Positions 43,213 through 54,424 of a stretch of 64,000 bases of DNA are shown here, piece after piece. Where the stretch lies: contig JAUZTG010000008.1 in assembly GCA_030734395.1 (NCBI GenBank), positions 248,001 to 312,000 of the forward strand. Reading direction: 5' to 3'. The notes under the pieces are model-generated. The model had not been told where the DNA came from, searched no databases, and saw only the letters and a list, made by a program, of their open reading frames with translations. The DNA is from Sarocladium kiliense (lineage: Eukaryota > Ascomycota > Sordariomycetes > Hypocreales > Sarocladiaceae). Made by a program: the position numbers and the translations under genes. How positions within the stretch are numbered: position 1 is the first letter of the stretch; each line of letters begins with the position of its first letter.

Positions 43213-44949
43213 ATGGCCTCAATGGCTTCCTCAACACCCCTCGCCCGCTATCTGTTCAACCGGCTTCTCCACCACAACGTCACCCACGTCTATGGAGTAC
43301 CGGGCGACTTCACCCTCCGTGCACTCGATCACCTCAATGCCTCCGGGCTACGCTTCGTCGGTTGCTGCAATGAGCTTAATGCCGGCTATGCCGCTGACGG
43401 CTACTCCCGAGCTCGTCGCTGGCGTCACAACCGAGGTCTTGGTGCCTTGATCACCACGTATGGTGTCGGCGAGTTGAGCGCTGCAAACGCTGTGGCTGGG
43501 AGCTATGCTGAGCATGTGCCAATGGTTCATATCGTAGGAACGCCGAGTCAGCATACGCTGGCCATGTCAGCTGCAAGTGGGAGGTGGGATAGATCACACC
43601 GACAGATTCACCATACGCTTGGTGATGCTCGTGTCAGTGTCTTTCGTGAGATCGCAGAGAAGTTCACTGTGGCTCAGCTGAACCTAGCCGATGTCCATCC
43701 GGATCAGGTCCCGGACCAAGTCGAATGGGTGATCTCCCAGGCACTTGAACATAGCCGCCCGGTCTATGTGGAACTGCCTTCTGATAAGGTAGATGTACTG
43801 GTGCAGAAACAAAGAACACAATCGCATCACTATGACGCAAGCACGAGCCAGAGAGAAATCGAGAAGGCGCACCAAGTGTCAGCCGACCTTATCCGGCGGC
43901 TGTACTCATCCAATAGGCCCATGATCCTCGTCGACAGAGCATTCGGGGTTGAAGACTTCCGCCAGGAGATTAATGACTTTGTGAGGCAAAGCGGACTTCC
44001 TACGCTGGTGCTTCCCTCTGGAGCCGGTATGATCGATGCCGATATCCCAAACTACTATGGGGTTCACTCTGGGAAGATTGGGTATATTGACTCTACCGAC
44101 TTCGTCAGGTCCTCGGATCTCATCCTTGCCTTTGGCGGCATGTTTGCTGATACGCAGACACTTGGATGGGACACTGTGCCGAAACGAGAGTCTATGGTAT
44201 TGATCGAAAAGGGACAGATTGATGACACACAAGTCAGGTCGGAAGAGGTCGTATCGCATCTCTTGCAGGAACTGGACCCAAACAGGCTTCCAAAGCAGGA
44301 CACAACTTCACTGGGGGACTACCGTCTCAACAAGCCTCAACCGCGCCCCTCGGACGGTCTCATCGACCAGACGAACTTCTATCTCGCATTGAACCCGTAC
44401 CTCCGCCCGAGTGACACTCTCATCCTCGCCAACGCTACGCCCATTCTTGGTGGTCGGGACATGACCCTCCCGCCATCCTCACAGGTCATCGTCTCCGGCA
44501 TGTGGTTTTCCATTGGACATATGCTCCCTGCCGCGCTCGGTGCTGCCCAGGCCAGCTCAAACCGTACGATCCTGCTCGATGGCGATGGGAGCTTCCAGGT
44601 CACTGCGCAGGAACTTAGCACCATCATTCACAACCGCGTCAACATGACCATCTTCATTGTGAATAACGGGGGGTACACGTACGAGAGGCTGATTCATGGC
44701 CGTGATGAGGCATACAACGAGATTGCTCCTTGGGACTACCTCGCTGGTCCCAAGTTCTTTGGAGAGCCGCCGGAGGGTTACCAGTTGAAGACGCATAGGG
44801 TGCGGACGTGGGGCGAGCTCGATCAAGTGTTACAATCACAGCATTTCGAGAAAGGTGAGGGGCTAACCCTCGTTGATGTCATCATGGACAAATACGACAT
44901 CCCCGAAAAAGCAAGAGTCGTTTTTGAGAATGCCGGCAAGGCTCTATAG
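43213..44949 (+). CDS. ThDP-dependent 2-keto acid decarboxylase (pyruvate/indolepyruvate decarboxylase family)
   Basis: A single exon of 578 residues, close to the usual 560-610. Family landmarks: Pro-Gly-Asp-Phe (30-33), the cofactor-activating Glu54 in Asn-Glu-Leu-Asn-Ala-Gly, the active-site pair His133-His134, and the ThDP/Mg motif from Gly-Asp-Gly (457-459) to Asn-Asn about 25 residues later. After that pair the usual Asp-Gly-Tyr-Thr is Gly-Gly-Tyr-Thr, followed by Glu. The enzyme removes CO2 from 2-keto acids such as pyruvate, phenylpyruvate or indolepyruvate to give aldehydes, in the cytosol. About five extra basic residues lie before Gly-Ala-Leu-Ile-Thr-Thr. A Met three codons further in could also start. 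The substrate is not readable; the neighbouring saccharopine-dehydrogenase-like gene is convergent, with 96 bp between the stops. Confidence 0.88.
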   Translation: MASMASSTPLARYLFNRLLHHNVTHVYGVPGDFTLRALDHLNASGLRFVGCCNELNAGYAADGYSRARRWRHNRGLGALITTYGVGELSAANAVAGSYAEHVPMVHIVGTPSQHTLAMSAASGRWDRSHRQIHHTLGDARVSVFREIAEKFTVAQLNLADVHPDQVPDQVEWVISQALEHSRPVYVELPSDKVDVLVQKQRTQSHHYDASTSQREIEKAHQVSADLIRRLYSSNRPMILVDRAFGVEDFRQEINDFVRQSGLPTLVLPSGAGMIDADIPNYYGVHSGKIGYIDSTDFVRSSDLILAFGGMFADTQTLGWDTVPKRESMVLIEKGQIDDTQVRSEEVVSHLLQELDPNRLPKQDTTSLGDYRLNKPQPRPSDGLIDQTNFYLALNPYLRPSDTLILANATPILGGRDMTLPPSSQVIVSGMWFSIGHMLPAALGAAQASSNRTILLDGDGSFQVTAQELSTIIHNRVNMTIFIVNNGGYTYERLIHGRDEAYNEIAPWDYLAGPKFFGEPPEGYQLKTHRVRTWGELDQVLQSQHFEKGEGLTLVDVIMDKYDIPEKARVVFENAGKAL

Positions 44950-45045
44950 ACATTTACAGCAACAATGAACCGCTCCATAGCATTAGAAATCGACGGGGAT
45001 ATCACACATTGAAGAAAGAATACGGAAACTAAGACGCAACCTAAA

Positions 45046-46630
45046 CTACTCGTCTTCCACCATCTTGACCTCCATGTTGAAGCCATGCTCGACGCACCGA
45101 TCGACGAAGCCTTGCCCAAGACAGGCTGGCGTATAGAATCCACCCTGGAGGCCCAACTCACCGTTATTGTTGTCGCGGAGGAGCGTGAGTGCTCCTTGAG
45201 CGAGGAATAACGCAGTGACTATCCTGTTTGTCAGTACAATCACGGGTTCTCCCTAGAAGAGGAAGGGTTCAGACTCACCATCGTACATGCCACCATGCCA
45301 AGTTGCTCTCACGAACGCCTTCTTCCCCTTATGCTCCTCTCCATCTGCCTTCGCCACACCCTGGAATTCAACTCTCTCCTTCTTGATCGCCTCTCTCGTC
45401 GGACCCTCTCCAGGCTGCACCAGGATTCTCTTCAACAGAAACCTCAACGGCGGACAAAGTGCCACAAGGGCACTCCCCACCGCCAACCCCAGATTCTTCC
45501 CTACACCATGAATCCAGCCATTCACCCTCGACAACTCTTGCCATCTAAAGTTCTCTCCATAGAATTCGCCCTCGCGGCCTGGAAGGGATGAATGGAAAAG
45601 ACCCCAGGTTCGTTCGACGACAGAGGCGTCGACACCGCCGGTGGGGCAGGTCGCCATTGTGCCGAGGATAGGGTCGTGGTAGACGCCTGTGAGGGTGGTT
45701 GAGGGACGGTGGGGGGGTTTGTGGGGGGCAGGGGAGGAGATGAAGGGCTTAGAGGCGGCTTGTATTTGGAAGATGCTGTACATATCGAAGAGGTTGAGGA
45801 ATGAGGCGACTGTGCCTCCGGATGGAGCAGCCCTTGTATCTTGTTAGTCTGTACATTTCTTAGATATATACGGCTTCCTCGAGATAAGACTCACACAAGT
45901 GTGTGGAAGTTGATGGTGACCTCCCCCGTATCAGCACCCAGCTCCTGCTTGAGCTTCCTCGCTAGGGCATACGTGCAGATGTCAGGGGGCGTACTCTCGA
46001 GGCCAACTTGTGGGAAGAGGCAAGCACCGCTCTTCTTGGCTACTGGCTCGTACTTCTTGATCATGTCGTAGACCCAAGGAAACTCTCCTGTGACGTCCAT
46101 GTAGTGCGTGCCACTTTCGGCACATGCCTTGACGACCGGCTCGCCATGCTTGGAGTACGGGCCTACGGTGGTGAGGAGGATGTAGGTCTTCTTGGCGAGA
46201 GCGTCGAGTTCAGCTTGGGAATCGATGCAAGCGGTTTCAATCTCTGGAGAATGTATCAGTCTCTGAAGTTACTAGGTACGTGTGTTGTATAGACCAGCGA
46301 CGATGCCATATTGGCCAGGGCCAATGCAATGCAGTGAGAAAATAGGTGGGTTCCGGCTTACTCGGCGGGACCCGATCGGGGTTCAACTTCTGGCATTCAT
46401 CAATGACATGCTGCAGCTTACTCGGTGTACGGCCGGCAATTGCCCATTTGAGGTCTGTGGGAAGATATTTGGTGATGTGCTCGGCCGTGAATTGGCCGGT
46501 GTAGCCTATGCATCGTATGTTTAGTGAGGCTGTGGGCTAGCGATGGCGATGGCTAGCGGTGAGGAGTCACCGTACCTGTAGCGCCGAGGACGACGATGTC
46601 GTACTCTCTATCGTGTTTCTTGAGAGACAT
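45046..46630 (-). CDS. Saccharopine dehydrogenase-like oxidoreductase (SCCPDH/trans-acting enoyl reductase type)
   Basis: Five exons (46630-46576, 46505-46362, 46243-45895, 45832-45279, 45218-45046) give 424 residues. The N-terminal Rossmann motif Val-Leu-Gly-Ala-Thr-Gly-Tyr-Thr-Gly spans the first intron and is restored by splicing. Then come Ala-Gly-Arg-Thr-Pro-Ser-Lys-Leu, a Gly-Pro-Tyr-Ser-Lys-His-Gly-Glu turn, and His-Tyr-Met-Asp-Val-Thr-Gly-Glu, all typical of the SCCPDH branch. A mid-to-late hydrophobic segment (about residues 310-330) suggests membrane or lipid association. True lysine-pathway saccharopine reductases are distinct; this branch is linked to lipid droplets or lipid reduction in other organisms. 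The function here is unknown beyond NAD(P) binding. Confidence 0.87.
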
Positions 46631-47897
46631 TGTGAAGGATACGGTCCTGTCAATCGCACTGGTGTATATCTGGGGTGTTGGTGTAGGATGATCGACTGTA
46701 CGAGGAGTTCCGAGTCACGTCGTCGATTTTGCAGCGATTGTTGGAGGAACTCTCCAAAGCGCAGGCAGATCAACAGCACGTTGCTATTTGTTCTTTATCG
46801 ATTTTCAGCTCTTACTGTGGCATCGAAAAGTAAAGTCATTCGTTGATTCGAAGCGAGGGTGGTTCAGTGTGTTGCAGGTTACTCCCTGTGCTCGTATTGG
46901 CAGCTGTATGGGCCGAGGCTTTGACCCCCGTGTTCAGACCCATAGAACCTCGATCTCCATCGAGGTACCTGCAGCTAAAAGCAAGCGAATCTCACATAAA
47001 GTATAGCCTTTGTACATATTACCTGAGTTAATGACTTACCTATGTTGGACTTGGAATTAATGTATGTTTCAAGGTTTTCATTTAAGTGGAAATTACATAC
47101 AGTCGCTGCTGACTCGACAGAGTGACTCCCCGCTCCCCAAGTGTGATGTACATGGACTGAATATGCTGTGTTGGTGTCTGAGAAGATCAGCTATAGACAG
47201 CAATGCCATCACTCCCGCAGTTTGATCATCGACGCGTGGTGTTCTTCTTCTTTCTTTGGGCTCGGGCATTGGCTCGGGCATTCAGCTAACTCATGCATGG
47301 CCGCCAAAACACCGCGAAGATGGCCACGACAACTGAACGAAATTCCGGTTGGACATGGGTGAAGTTAAAAGCTGTGACGAAAGGCCAGTAAGGCAAGCTT
47401 CGCGGTTGGCTTATTGTTCCGATATGTACGAGGGTCAGCCTGCTTTCATGGGGTCTGTAGAAACTAAGCAATGATAAATCTGAAGGGAATGGCGGTTCTG
47501 TTTTGGCATTTTCATCAAGCATATCGATGAAGATGACCATGCTATTTGCCCAGGTGAGCCACCACTTCGTAATGTTCGTACCCTCCTCCTGTCGGGTTAG
47601 CAGCTAGCAAATAGAATGCTGTGTCTTAAGAAAACCATTCTGGCCGCGACCGAGACAATGCACACTCAAAGTGGAAACCATTTGGCATTCAAGAAGGTCA
47701 CGTGCTGATCGGCCAAGTCACGTGCCTTCTGACTAAGCCTCCACCCACATCAATTCAGAAACCAGCCCTAAGGTGCACCCTCTAGCAAAAATTGGTAGTC
47801 GAATCAGTTTTCGAAAAGAGACCTCACTTCTCGGAACCTCTCCTCAACCACCCTTTCTCCCGCCCATCCGCAACGACACCACACACAGTTGCCCAAG
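46631..47897. promoter_or_regulatory. Divergent promoter, SCCPDH-like / RPL43
   Basis: 1.27 kb. The RPL43-proximal 200 bp carry paired E-boxes and a telomere-repeat-like word, listed separately. The remainder shows no gene. Confidence 0.6.
47697..47771 (+). promoter_or_regulatory. Paired E-boxes and RCCCTAA motif in RPL43 promoter
   Basis: GTCACGTGC occurs twice in the same orientation, 20 bp apart (47697-47705 and 47717-47725). AGCCCTAA follows at 47764-47771, about 130 bp before the ATG. CACGTG is the Cbf1-type E-box and RCCCTAA is the Tbf1/telomere-type site. Both factors control ribosomal-protein genes in Candida albicans and other fungi, so a similar module is inferred here. Confidence 0.65.
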
Positions 47898-48911
47898 ATG
47901 ACCAAGCGCACCAAGAAGGTCGGCGTGACGTACGTTTACCTCGAATTATTATTATCTTCTAGAGAAGAGACGATTGCTAACACAGTTCTGCAGCGGTAAA
48001 TATGGTACCCGGTGAGTACTCTGGAAGATACCATGTCCTCGATGCCACGAGATGTCTGCGCCCGAACCGAAAGCCTACGAACGCCCTGATTGTGCCGAAC
48101 ACGAATTCATTTGGCTTGGAAGACCATTTTCCACGACCTTGCGAGCCTAGAGCAGTCGACGACAATCTGGACATGTGCTTGGCACAAGGAAGGAAACTCG
48201 TCGCAACTTCTGGTTATACCTTGACCGGGCTCGCGCCATTGGGACGTCCCGATCACGCTTCTCCCGCCCATGCACGACGGTCATCTCACGACTTCTGCGT
48301 CCAAAACATCCACCCGAATCGAACTGAATACACAGGGCGGGGCGCTTGATCGGACGCGGCGTAGACAATCGTGGCAGATGGCGATGCCATCATCGTACGA
48401 GCGCCACTTACTGACGAATCGCCAATAGTTACGGTGCCTCCCTCCGTAAGCAGGTGAAGAAGATGGAAATCACCCAGCACGCCAAGTACACCTGCACCTT
48501 CTGCGGCAAGACCACCGTCCGTCGTCACTCCACTGGTATCTGGAACTGCAAGTCCTGCAAGCGCACCATTGCTGGTGGCGCCTACGTTGTCGCGTATGTT
48601 TTCGTCCCTCTGAGCTGGTCCCCTGGCATGGGCTTGATCCTACCTCCATCGCTGCAGAGTAGGGGAGACATTATCCCTCGGGTGCTTAATTCACAAGAGA
48701 CCCCGTCCGCTCTCCCCTAGTTAAGCTGTCAAAGGGCTTACTGTTGGCGGGGCGGACTACGTTCCTGCTCTGATTGGATGGGATCAGGCCGCCTGAATGG
48801 GTCACTCAACCAACACACCTGGACCAATATTGACATTGTCATTCTAGTACCCCCGCTGCCGCCGCTATGCGCTCAACACTGCGTCGTCTGAGGGAGATCG
48901 CTGAGGTCTAA
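47898..48911 (+). CDS. rpl43: 60S ribosomal protein eL43 (L43/L37Ae)
   Basis: Four exons (47898-47929, 47994-48011, 48429-48593, 48848-48911) give exactly 92 residues, the standard length. Start Met-Thr-Lys-Arg-Thr-Lys-Lys-Val-Gly, then Gly-Lys-Tyr-Gly-Thr-Arg-Tyr-Gly-Ala-Ser-Leu-Arg. The zinc ribbon is intact (Cys-x2-Cys in Cys-Thr-Phe-Cys and Cys-x2-Cys in Cys-Lys-Ser-Cys), and the C-terminus is Arg-Ser-Thr-Leu-Arg-Arg-Leu-Arg-Glu. It is a large-subunit rRNA-binding protein. Exon 2 is only 18 nt, and introns 2 (417 nt) and 3 (254 nt) are much longer than others in this window; I saw no clear box C/D motif in them. The promoter has E-boxes. Confidence 0.97.
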
Positions 48912-51240
48912 GGTTTCGATTTACGTGACGGTACGACAACGAAGGAAGGAAGGAAAGCGAGTTCATGGGACGAAGGGCGTGGAAACCGGCTTTGTTTTTT
49001 AGGTCCCCCCAAACGGTGCATGGAACACATTCTCAAATAAAGGGAAGCGGGAATCAACGAACTTTGGCTTTTCTCCTTGAATGTTGCTATTTTGCTCCAT
49101 TCGAATTCGATGTGATGCGCCTGTTGGCGTTCCTTGCCGACCTTCTTGATTGAGATGCACGACTGGCGATCAATGATGATTAGCCCAGCGCGACTACGAA
49201 GATGATTGCGGCTGGTTCCGAATTCTAGGTGTGAGACAAAGCTTGGCGATAAGCTGCAGCGATAGCACGTGCCGCTGAGTTCGAAGAGGCATAGCTTTCC
49301 TTGAGATAACTATTCAGCTGATGTTGTTGATGAGAGGCGTCATCACGAATGACGCGCATCCAAAGTTCGTCGCGAGATGCCGGCACGACCAGTGTCTTCT
49401 CGGCCAGCCCCCTTTCTCAGCCACGCGCACACGTACTAAACGCTGCTCATCAGGCTCAGTCATGCGGAACAATGCCTCCGAAAGCAAGGCGTGCAAGGGA
49501 TCTCGTTCGGTGCGACCTTTTGAAACATGGTGGTCACTAACACGCTTGAGGCTGGGGTACGGATTATTGAGAGACAAGGAGAATGTTCAGTTCGAGCTAT
49601 GAAAAGATAGTCATGGAAGGGACAAGCGCAGAGAAGTGTGTCTGGCTTCACAGGTGGCCATCCGACGCCTGAGATCCTGACTATCTGTGGGTTCTAGCAG
49701 ATACGTCTCTGAATACTTCCTGGCTACGCTCTTATCCTTCGTTCTTTTCCAGCGTTCATGCCAGAGAAAGCCTCTTGATCAGTCGAGAAACTCTGAGCCA
49801 CTACTTTGCCCGTGTGAGATGATCGTGTCCTGCGGACTATTTCGACGCTGTGTGTCGCGAAATACTTAGCGAGTCACGGGTGAGACCGGCGATAGTGCAA
49901 TATCTTCATAATGGGGCTAGATACTTGGAGGCGGTGGACGAGTCAAGGCCAGTTAAGGAGGGAACCGCAGCACAGGCCAGGACGGCACAGAGCGAGGGAG
50001 GATTGCTTAACCGCGCGGGGCGCGAGGTGCTAAGTCAGAGAGACACCAATGATGATGACTGTGTTTGTTTGCTGATCTACCAAGAACGGGCCTAGTAGAA
50101 CATATGTCAATCTCCCAAGGCAACTTCAATGGTCCACAAAGATCATACCAGACTTGTCAAGCCGATGATCAGAGAGAGTTGGAGCGGCCTTTTCGCATGC
50201 TTCTTGGGTGCCCTCAAGGTTCGTCCCTTCTCCGAACGCCCACCGACTTGTTGGAGAAACCGCCGCAAAGACTGCAGCAAGGTTGGCCTCGGTGGGTGGC
50301 CGTGTCCAGCTGATTGGTTTTGGGTGGCTGTCCCCGCTTGGCTTAGGATCTTACCTTAGCAGTGTTGACTGACTGATTTGACGATGAACGCACGCACGCA
50401 GTTAGTTAGACAGGAAGGTCGGTAAGGTGCCAATTAGTAGGAAGGCAAAAAGGGCGAGGTCACCTTCGCTTGCTTGTAACGCTGCCGTGCATCATTCATC
50501 ACCTTGCCATCCAATCCGTCCATCTGAATCCCTCTACATCCTCTTCATCCTCATCCTCATCTCTCTTCTATTTCCCTCCCTCTGCTTTGGGCTCTCATTC
50601 AACTCCCCTGCATCCTTGCCAGCACACTGCCTACAGCGCATGACATCCCCACCACCTGACGATACCTTGCTCTAGCCTGCCTCAGCCTAGAATTCCCAGG
50701 TACCTTGCGGTAAGGCAGGCAGGCATCACCGCCGGATTGCCCTGGGGCTGCACCCACTGAAGAAGAGTGGCAGCACCGCCAACCCACTATTGGCATCCAC
50801 TGCAGCATCCGAAACCCACCCTCTGGGCACCCCTGGTTCTGCCTGGCGCTTCCCTCCTCCGCCACTAAAACACATCACCACTGCACTGACACCGGCGCCT
50901 CCATCGCAACCTGGGACCTCTGGAACCGACTTCAAGTTCCATCCTCCGAGATTCGCCTTGCCCTCCAACGCACACTCCATCCCCCAACCGGCACCGCGAC
51001 GACACACGACTCCCTTGATCGCCCTTACAGCCCACTGTGTCTCGTCTATTCTCAACTTCATCCCAACGTTCACGCTACCTCTTTACTTCCTCGCTCTTCT
51101 CTTCGCCCACCTTTTCTCTCTTCCTTACACCTACTACCTCTGGCTCTCTGCCCACCACCTCCCCTCCTATTAACCAAAACTTCCCACGTCCTTTTTCATG
51201 TTGCCATCACCTTCAGGCGTGCTCAACCCTTACTGGCATC
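48912..51240. other. Intergenic, RPL43 3' side and RING/PHD gene leader
   Basis: 2.3 kb without a supportable gene. The last 800 bp are strongly C/T-rich on the plus strand, as in long fungal leaders. A frame at 50790-51173 ends in hydrophobic residues but starts at TTG, not ATG, and a second frame open from 51037 simply runs into the RING/PHD gene. Confidence 0.55.
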
Positions 51241-53235
51241 ATGTCTGAGCCCGATCAGTGCATCATATGCCTCGACTCTTTACCACGGCTCTCCGTGGCC
51301 GTCTCTGACGTCGTGAACGGCGTCTCGAAAGACCAAGACCCAGACGCGGCTGCCACCACCACCATAACAGCCCTCGACGATGACCCGAGCTACCTCAACA
51401 TCGTTGCCGCTCTTGACGGCTGCGAACATGTCATTCACGATGCTTGCATCCGATCTTGGGCACAAAAAACGAATACTTGCCCCATCTGCCGCAACCTATT
51501 TCACTCCGTGCGTGTCTACAATGGCTTAGATGGTACGTTCACGATATTCCCAACAGGCGAAAGTTGCTTCTCCGAGGTTTCATTGCTGACCAGTTGCGAC
51601 TCTACAGGAACCGCTATATCAACCTATAAAGTCGAAGACAAGAAACAAGTAGCTGAATTCGACGCTCAGCAGTGGCTCGGCGAGAACCCGGACGAAGACG
51701 AGGAAGAAGGCAACCCTTGCCCAATATGCAACTCGGCCGAGAGGGAAGACGTCCTGCTACTCTGCGATAGCTGCGATGCTGCCTACCACACCCACTGCAT
51801 CGGTCTCGAGGAAATTCCGGCCGGCGACTGGTACTGTATGGAGTGCGCCCACCTCTTCCACCTCACAGAGGATCCCCGGGATCCCGACACCGCCACGTTA
51901 GACGCTCCGCGGCCCCGTCAGGTCCGCCGGCCTGTCGCTCGTTCAACTCGTGGAGATCATGTCCGTACGCGTGCTCGCCAGCGAAGAGCTCGTCGTCAGG
52001 CTCGCAACGCCGAATGGCAGGGTGCCTGGGGCCAGTTCTCCGGGCGATTCTATGAGATGAGCGAGCTTGACCTCGACAACTTTGATGACGAAGACGAAGA
52101 CCTGGAACAGTTCCGCCGTTTTCAGCAGCTCGATCGCAGAGAGCTGCAGAGATGGCAGCAGCGCATGAATATTGCTCAGCGCCTCGGCGCACGCGAGAGC
52201 TTTGTCAGCAACATCCCTCCACAGATCAGCGAGCGTCTGCAGCCTGCTGCACCGCCGTCGCCACCTCGGGAGACAGAAGAGGAGAGACGCGCATGGATCG
52301 CATTCGAGCGCGCCAGGGATCTTGAGGAAAATGGGGGGCAGAGCAGCAGCAGCAGTCGAAAACGCAAGACGCGATCGGTGACGGCTTCGCCTGCTGAACC
52401 TGTCCAAGAGCCGGAGCGGAAACTCAAGAGACCACGAACGCGTCGTATACCAACTCAGAGTGAAGGATCGACCTCGGTCTCGTCTCCTGCTCCAGTTCCA
52501 GGATCCTCAGCGGCCGCTCACGGGACCAACGGGGCTGGTCTTACGAACGGATCGCATTCATCGCCTATTCGGAACGGTGCGCCATCAAGGCTTACTGGTG
52601 ACGATCCGCCGCTTGTCTCCTCCCTCTTGAAAGAACTCGAACCTCATGGTGGATCCGATGACGAGTCGCTCACCATCACCGCCGGATGGCGTCCACCCAT
52701 GGGTGCTTCATCACCAGTTCTCTCACCCACAACTTCTGCGCACAGTAGTCCACGGGCACTATCATTGACACCGCCGCCCTTTCCGAGTGGTCGTCCGACA
52801 TCACCAACATTATCCCTCAGCACACATATTGAACCAAATTACCCGCCCGCCAACTACTCACCAAGCAGATCACATAGTGATTCTGAACCACGCCCACCGA
52901 GATCGGAAGGCCGCTCACTTGAGCTTAGACAACCGCGGCCGAGACGACCAAGACCACCCGTTGTGCCTCACACTGCGGAACGATCGCCACCACGTCCAAC
53001 CATAACGCAAGACGACAAGAAGAACATCAACGACTTCGTTAGAACTGCTCTTCGTCCACACTGGCATGCCCAGAAGCTGACGACAGAGCAATATGCAACC
53101 ATCAACCGTGACATCTCGCGAAAGCTTTACGATGAAGTAAAAGGCGCCACGTCACTCGACGAGGAGTCCCGTCGGATCTGGGAACGAAGAGCCAACCAAG
53201 AGGTAGCGCAGGCGGTCTCGGAGTTGCAGGCATGA
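51241..53235 (+). CDS. RING and PHD finger protein (candidate E3 ligase/chromatin reader)
   Basis: Two exons (51241-51532 and 51608-53235) give 639 residues. A RING-H2 finger at 7-83 has Cys7/Cys10, then an insertion of about 40 residues, then Cys61-x-His63, His66, Cys69 and Cys80/Cys83. A PHD finger follows at about 135-177 (Cys-Pro-Ile-Cys, Cys-Asp-Ser-Cys, His-x2-Cys, Trp-Tyr-Cys-x2-Cys). An Arg-rich helix, a long disordered Ser/Pro region and a conserved C-terminal helical block end the protein; that block might be an SRI-like CTD-binding region, as in PHRF1. The 75-nt intron (GTACGT/TACAG) is a multiple of three and lacks stops, so retention would add 25 residues between RING and PHD; I favour splicing. 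Likely nuclear. Confidence 0.87.
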   Translation: MSEPDQCIICLDSLPRLSVAVSDVVNGVSKDQDPDAAATTTITALDDDPSYLNIVAALDGCEHVIHDACIRSWAQKTNTCPICRNLFHSVRVYNGLDGTFTIFPTGESCFSEVSLLTSCDSTGTAISTYKVEDKKQVAEFDAQQWLGENPDEDEEEGNPCPICNSAEREDVLLLCDSCDAAYHTHCIGLEEIPAGDWYCMECAHLFHLTEDPRDPDTATLDAPRPRQVRRPVARSTRGDHVRTRARQRRARRQARNAEWQGAWGQFSGRFYEMSELDLDNFDDEDEDLEQFRRFQQLDRRELQRWQQRMNIAQRLGARESFVSNIPPQISERLQPAAPPSPPRETEEERRAWIAFERARDLEENGGQSSSSSRKRKTRSVTASPAEPVQEPERKLKRPRTRRIPTQSEGSTSVSSPAPVPGSSAAAHGTNGAGLTNGSHSSPIRNGAPSRLTGDDPPLVSSLLKELEPHGGSDDESLTITAGWRPPMGASSPVLSPTTSAHSSPRALSLTPPPFPSGRPTSPTLSLSTHIEPNYPPANYSPSRSHSDSEPRPPRSEGRSLELRQPRPRRPRPPVVPHTAERSPPRPTITQDDKKNINDFVRTALRPHWHAQKLTTEQYATINRDISRKLYDEVKGATSLDEESRRIWERRANQEVAQAVSELQA

Positions 53236-54424
53236 CGATACACGGCACCGGATTTGGTTTGAGCGACACGTCGACAAGGCGATGAATGTGATGTATATGG
53301 CGTTTGGTCAGAGTCTCTTTGGTGGCATTTTCGTCGAATTGGTGACCGGATCCGAACACGGTGTGATACCCCCGGAGCATCTTCCTCGTCTTGTGTTTCT
53401 TTGATATAGCGACGAGTTGAGGGGGTGGGTTCTCCTGTTTTGTCACTTTCTTGTCTGGTCTTACCTTCCTAGCGAAACGGAGTCTGGCACTGGGAAGAAG
53501 AGAGACGGTGCTTTTACCATGTTGATAAGGTCACATCTCAAGAATAGCATGGAGGTGTTCATTGTTTATCTCTTCGGGCCTGGGTAGTTACCCGGGCGGA
53601 GCAGGGACTGGGGTTGTGTATAGCGATCGATTCATGCGTGATGAATATACGTGTCATCTTCGGGCGATGCTTGAGGACGAAAGCTACTCTTGATCGTATA
53701 TCGAACGTGTAAGATCGTGCTCGCTTTTAGACGTGAAAAGTGTGGTGTTGGATGGGAGACGCGCTGATCGACTCGCAATCCATTCCTCACTTATCGAGGC
53801 CGCCAAGTGTACAGTCCATCACAAGCCTAGACACACATTCATTTTAGGGACTCCAAATCACGACACGGTATTCGATGCATCAGACGGTTCTCTCGAGGTC
53901 AACTTTGATCCGACGACTCGCCGCTCGGAGCTGGACTCGTAGTTTTCGAGGGATGCGACCGATCTTGAAAGCCCTCCCTGCTAAAGAAAGGGCGGTTCGG
54001 AAAAGGATGTCAGCAGTAACTATCTAACAGGACCCGGTGGTTTATAGAGAATCTCAGAACGAGAATTCGCAGGTACCGCTAGCGAAAAAGACTGCTGAAG
54101 GAAAATCTCTCTCGGCACTCGTAAATGGTCAGGACGTCCTGGAGGAGGGAAACGTGTTGTCTTGACGATAAGGAATGAATGCCGGTGAGAGAGAAGAGGG
54201 GAGAAGGAGAAGCAGAGAGGGAAAGCAGAAGTGGGAGATTTGTGTGGTGTCGGGCTGGCTGTGGGTGCCTCAGGATTTTTTGGGCAGGGTTACGTAAGGT
54301 TAGAGGTACGTACCTTTTTCGGGGGGTGGGAGTGTGAAGCTGGGACGCATCGAGAAAAAGTTCACGACGCGAAGGACTGTCCATCTGCAACCAGGCTGTC
54401 ATAGTTCAGTCAGCCCAGCTCGTC
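53236..54424. other. Intergenic between RING/PHD and mL46 genes
   Basis: 1.19 kb. Short ORFs show no motif. Probably the 3' UTR of the RING/PHD gene and the promoter of mL46. Confidence 0.6.

Noticed and set aside
48012..48847. Box C/D snoRNA in RPL43 introns
   Set aside because: No RTGATGA with a suitably spaced CTGA and terminal stem was found by eye.
50790..51173. 127-codon frame with hydrophobic end before the RING/PHD gene
   Set aside because: It starts at TTG and lies in a C/T-rich leader, so the hydrophobicity is explained by pyrimidine-rich codons.
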